Source of the DNA: Candidatus Terrybacteria bacterium RIFCSPLOWO2_01_FULL_58_14
GTDB lineage: Bacteria; Patescibacteriota; Minisyncoccia; Terrybacterales; 2-01-FULL-58-14
Reading direction: 5' to 3'
Assembly: GCA_001824745.1 (NCBI GenBank)
Contig: MHSZ01000011.1
Span: 2,121 to 10,029 of the forward strand
DNA length: 7,909 bases
Part shown: positions 5,624-7,909 of the stretch, piece by piece
How positions within the stretch are numbered: position 1 is the first letter of the stretch
Layout of the letters: every line of letters starts with the position of its first letter
Notes under the pieces: model-generated
Databases searched by the model: none
Seen by the model: the letters and a program-made list of their open reading frames with translations, nothing else
Told to the model about the DNA's origin: nothing
Position numbers and translations under genes: made by a program

Positions 5624-7472
5624 CGTTTCTGCGCGCAATATCTTTTCTGATTGGTTCTTCGGGCTCAAGCTCCGGCCCTTCTTCCTGATCATCTTCATCC
5701 CCGTCGTCTTGGAGGAAGGCGCCGGTTTGGTGTGCCCAAAGATCAGCATAGTGGCCGCCGCGCGCAAGAAGTTCTGCGTGGCTTCCCTCCCCGGTGATTT
5801 TTCCTTCTTCAAGCACGATGATCCTGTCCATTTTCTGCACGGTGCTCAGACGGTGTGCGATCACGATAGCGGTGCGGTTTTTCATCAGCCTCCACAGTGC
5901 ATCCTGGATAAGTTTTTCGCTTTCGCTATCCAGCGCACTCGTTGCTTCGTCGAGGACAAGAATAGGGGCGTTCCTTACGACTGCACGGGCGAGGGCAACG
6001 CGCTGGCGCTGGCCGCCGGAGAGTTTCACGCCCCGCTCGCCGATGCGCGTTTCATATTTTTGGGGAAGTTTCTCGATAAACGAAGCGGCATGCGCGAATC
6101 GTGCGGCCTCGAAGATCTCCTCGTCGCTTGCCTCCAATCGTCCGTAGCGGATGTTCTCCATGATTGAACGGTGGAACATGAACGGGTCTTGCGGTACGTA
6201 GGCAATCACCGAGCGTAAGTCGGCCTGTGTGATTTCCGTAATGTTTTGGCCGCTGATGAGAATTTCTCCGCCTTCCACGTCCATGAGCCGCAGGAGGAGT
6301 TTAGTGACCGTGGTTTTGCCGCCCCCGGAGCGTCCGACAAGGCCCACTTTCTCGCCGTCGCGAATACGGAGGGAGAAGTGATCGAAGAGGCGCTCTCCTT
6401 CTGTTGCGTGGTAGCGGAAGCGAACATCGCGAAACTCAATGTCGCCTTTCGTAAACGTGAACGGTTTTGGGTTTTCGGGATCGGTGATAGCAGGGGGGTC
6501 GAGCAGGAGTTCGGTGAACTGGGCCGCTTCCGTGATATGGTTTTCGAGATTGCGGTAGATGCGGTTGAACTCCCACATCACGCGCGTGAAGCTCGAGTAG
6601 TAACTGAAGGTGAGGAATACCGCAGGCAAGCTGCCGCCTGTGGCGATTGCGATGAGGAGCCCCGCGACGTTCGTGAGGACGTAGAACGGGGAGGTGACGA
6701 CGTCGATGCGGCGATTTTGGTAGTTCCAGGAGGCGTACGCTTTCGCAACATAGTCGTCCACTTTTGCTGTATGTGTTTTTGCCTCGAATGGTTCGCGCGC
6801 GAAGGCGCGGACCGCGTCGATGTTGGAGAGCGTATCGGCGACGTGTCCGGCGACGATATTACTCGCGGATTCTCGCACTTCCACGAGCGCCTGCCTTCTG
6901 CGAATGAGCGGCAGGACGATGAGGAGTGTCAACGCCATTAATCCAACGAGCGTGAAAACGAGGAGGAAGGAATAGCGCCAGAGGACGATCGCAACAAAGA
7001 ATAGCGGCGGAACACTCGATACGACATTGAAGACAAGTGTATCGATAAATCCTTCGTAGTGTTTGGCATAGGCGACGGTTTTCTTCGTGAGAGAGCCCGC
7101 GAAGTTGTTGTGGAAGAACGCGAGATCTTTTTTGAGCAGTTCATCCATCGCTTGTACATAGAGATGATTCATGCCGCGCCCTTCGACGAGCAAGATAAAG
7201 TGCATCGCAATGCGCCAGATGACTTCTCCGAAAAGCCAGATACCCGCAATGAGCGCCAGGTAGGGGATGAGTTCGTTGAGCGTGGGGACCTGTCCTCGTC
7301 CAAACCGCGTGAGGATGGTTGCGACGATGAGCGGCGGGGTGTAGGCAACGAGGATCGTGCCAATGCCCGGGAGTAGCATGCCCGGAAGGGAAAGGCGCCA
7401 GTCCTTTTTGAGCTGGTTGAGATAGTGTTGGGTGGCGAGCCGAATGGCTTGTGGGTTTTGCTGCCGGGACAT
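5604..7472 (-). CDS. ABC transporter, fused membrane and ATPase domains (exporter half-transporter)
   Basis: A protein of 622 residues from ATG 7472. Residues about 25-325 are a six-helix membrane domain of the type I exporter kind (hydrophobic stretches near 30-55, 68-96, 145-190 and 260-290). Residues about 345-585 are the ATPase: A-loop Tyr354, Walker A GRSGGGKT (380-387), Q-loop Gln428 (VPQDP), signature LSGGQ (484-488), Walker B ILVLDEA with catalytic Glu509, and His540. All active-site residues are present, so a homodimeric pump is expected; the substrate (lipid, peptide or drug) cannot be told. The open frame extends to ATG 7559, but the promoter -10 box lies inside that extension, so ATG 7472 is chosen. 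The last 35 residues are very acidic (DDGDEDDQEEGPELEPEE), then basic, an unusual tail after the ATPase. Confidence 0.93.
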   Translation of the reverse strand: MSRQQNPQAIRLATQHYLNQLKKDWRLSLPGMLLPGIGTILVAYTPPLIVATILTRFGRGQVPTLNELIPYLALIAGIWLFGEVIWRIAMHFILLVEGRGMNHLYVQAMDELLKKDLAFFHNNFAGSLTKKTVAYAKHYEGFIDTLVFNVVSSVPPLFFVAIVLWRYSFLLVFTLVGLMALTLLIVLPLIRRRQALVEVRESASNIVAGHVADTLSNIDAVRAFAREPFEAKTHTAKVDDYVAKAYASWNYQNRRIDVVTSPFYVLTNVAGLLIAIATGGSLPAVFLTFSYYSSFTRVMWEFNRIYRNLENHITEAAQFTELLLDPPAITDPENPKPFTFTKGDIEFRDVRFRYHATEGERLFDHFSLRIRDGEKVGLVGRSGGGKTTVTKLLLRLMDVEGGEILISGQNITEITQADLRSVIAYVPQDPFMFHRSIMENIRYGRLEASDEEIFEAARFAHAASFIEKLPQKYETRIGERGVKLSGGQRQRVALARAVVRNAPILVLDEATSALDSESEKLIQDALWRLMKNRTAIVIAHRLSTVQKMDRIIVLEEGKITGEGSHAELLARGGHYADLWAHQTGAFLQDDGDEDDQEEGPELEPEEPIRKDIARRNEKTAAR

Positions 7473-7497
7473 AACACGCGCTTTACGCGAGGGATCG

Positions 7498-7525
7498 ATT
7501 ATACCCCGAGAACGGGAAAAGGCAA
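7498..7525 (-). promoter_or_regulatory. Promoter of the ABC transporter gene
   Basis: On the minus strand TTGCCT (7520-7525) and TATAAT (7498-7503) are 16 bp apart. Transcription would begin near 7491, giving a leader of about 20 nt before ATG 7472. There is no clear Shine-Dalgarno. Confidence 0.7.
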
Positions 7526-7549
7526 TTTTCTTGTATCGGGGCCAAAAAG

Positions 7550-7579
7550 AGAAGGCCACCCCGGTGGGAGTGGCTTTCT
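7550..7579 (-). terminator. Terminator between the M23 gene / small RNA segment and the ABC transporter promoter
   Basis: AGAAGGCCAC (7550-7559) pairs with GTGGCTTTCT (7570-7579) over 10 bp, one of them G-T. On the minus strand it is followed by CTCTTTTTGG, a usable U-tract. It lies between the upstream promoter (7664-7692) and the transporter's own promoter. Confidence 0.62.
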
Positions 7580-7657
7580 TGTGTCTTTCGAGAAAGAGCT
7601 ATCGCCCTGCCTGTAAAGATGGCTCGAATGAGCCGTAAATACGGAGATGTCTCCGAT
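7550..7657 (-). ncRNA. Candidate small RNA or regulatory leader (about 105 nt)
   Basis: The segment lies between a minus-strand promoter (7664-7692) and the terminator at 7550-7579, and no protein-like ORF fits it. It holds closely packed hairpins that share bases and so exclude each other: GATGT/ACATC (7646-7662), CGGAG/CTCCG (7642-7655), CCGT/ACGG (7633-7644) and GGCTC/GAGCC (7621-7634). I do not recognise a known riboswitch or RNA family. It could be a free small RNA, or an attenuator in a longer leader of the ABC transporter mRNA. Confidence 0.4.
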
Positions 7658-7663
7658 ACATCT

Positions 7664-7692
7664 ACTATAGCAGCATGCGGGCAAGAAGGCAA
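7664..7692 (-). promoter_or_regulatory. Minus-strand promoter upstream of the candidate small RNA
   Basis: TTGCCT (7687-7692) and TATAGT (7664-7669) are separated by exactly 17 bp, with TGC before the -10. Its -35 is identical to that of the ABC transporter promoter. It starts 10 bp after the stop codon of the M23 gene. Confidence 0.6.
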
Positions 7693-7701
7693 GAGGGTGA
7701 C

Positions 7702-7909
7702 CTAGAAGAAGGTGAACGGATCGTACCACAAGGAGAGCTCGCTTTGATTTTGCACGTAGCCGCGCAAATCCACCGCGCCATCCTTGAGGATTGCAAAGTG
7801 CAGGTGTTTGCGCTCGCCGTCGGTTTCGCTGGTGTCGCCCGCACCCAATACGCCGATGCGTTCTCCCGCCGCGACGATACCTCCTTGGGAGGGAAGCATG
7901 GATGGATCG
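7702..7909 (-). CDS. M23-family (LytM-like) metallopeptidase, C-terminal part (runs off the right edge)
   Basis: About 69 residues are visible, ending at TAG 7702-7704; the start lies outside the window, and the in-frame ATG at 7899 is internal. The segment GGIVAAGERIGVLGAGDTSETDGERKHLHFAI... has the late part of the M23 fold: a beta strand with a G-x-x-G turn, then HLHF, the HxH motif whose second His binds zinc. M23 enzymes cut peptide cross-links of peptidoglycan outside the cell or in the envelope; the first zinc motif (HxxxD) and any signal peptide would lie to the right. The ending GYVQNQSELSLWYDP resembles M23 proteins I recall from Patescibacteria. It shares the strand with the ABC exporter downstream, but each has its own promoter. 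Confidence 0.78.
   Translation of the reverse strand, partial: DPSMLPSQGGIVAAGERIGVLGAGDTSETDGERKHLHFAILKDGAVDLRGYVQNQSELSLWYDPFTFF

Noticed and set aside
6246..6941. A 231-codon + strand open frame
   Set aside because: Antisense to the ABC transporter, which has all its ATPase motifs on the minus strand; the + frame shows no recognisable domain.
7425..7638. Small + strand ORFs and the long N-terminal extension of the ABC transporter (to 7559)
   Set aside because: The region contains the transporter promoter and a terminator; the encoded residues look random.

Overview
The window looks like a piece of a Candidate Phyla Radiation (Patescibacteria) genome, most likely a Parcubacteria-type lineage. 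The evidence is the 16S rRNA gene, which has paired signature changes (positions equivalent to E. coli 921/1396 and 505/526 changed together), no tRNA in its spacer and no 23S rRNA after it. The short rpsP-khpA-trmD cluster without rimM and the family types of the proteins agree. TGA is used as a normal stop codon. GC content is moderate to high. The finer lineage cannot be fixed from this sequence alone.

Left part (1-2585, + strand): the end of rpsP (ribosomal protein S16), khpA (KH-domain RNA-binding protein), trmD (tRNA m1G37 methyltransferase) and a HAD-family hydrolase. These are translation and RNA genes, but the cluster is broken into several transcription units. Good promoters sit on the stop codons of rpsP and trmD, and hairpin terminators follow khpA and the HAD gene. 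A diverged second copy of the trmD start, with a better Shine-Dalgarno than the real one, lies 98 bp upstream of trmD; a palindromic repeat separates the two.

Middle part (2590-5082, + strand): a solitary 16S rRNA transcription unit with a consensus-like promoter, a long leader, the 16S gene (about 3003-4577), a structured trailer and a strong terminator. A leader strand (2823-2848) pairs with a trailer strand (4900-4928) to form a 16S processing stem. Helix 10 of the 16S is expanded by a 124-nt near-palindrome built partly of 7-bp repeats, and a sister palindrome lies in the trailer.

Right part (5083-7909): a small nucleoside 2-deoxyribosyltransferase-like protein (+ strand) converges on an ABC exporter (- strand) at a shared terminator. 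Upstream of the exporter are its promoter, a promoter-to-terminator segment that may be a small RNA or a regulatory leader, and the end of an M23 peptidase gene (- strand).

The main theme is repeat activity. Two kinds of small palindromic element, heptamer-built long palindromes and nested two-hairpin elements, occur in leaders, in the rRNA and within the trmD coding sequence, and several are flanked by duplicated sequence.
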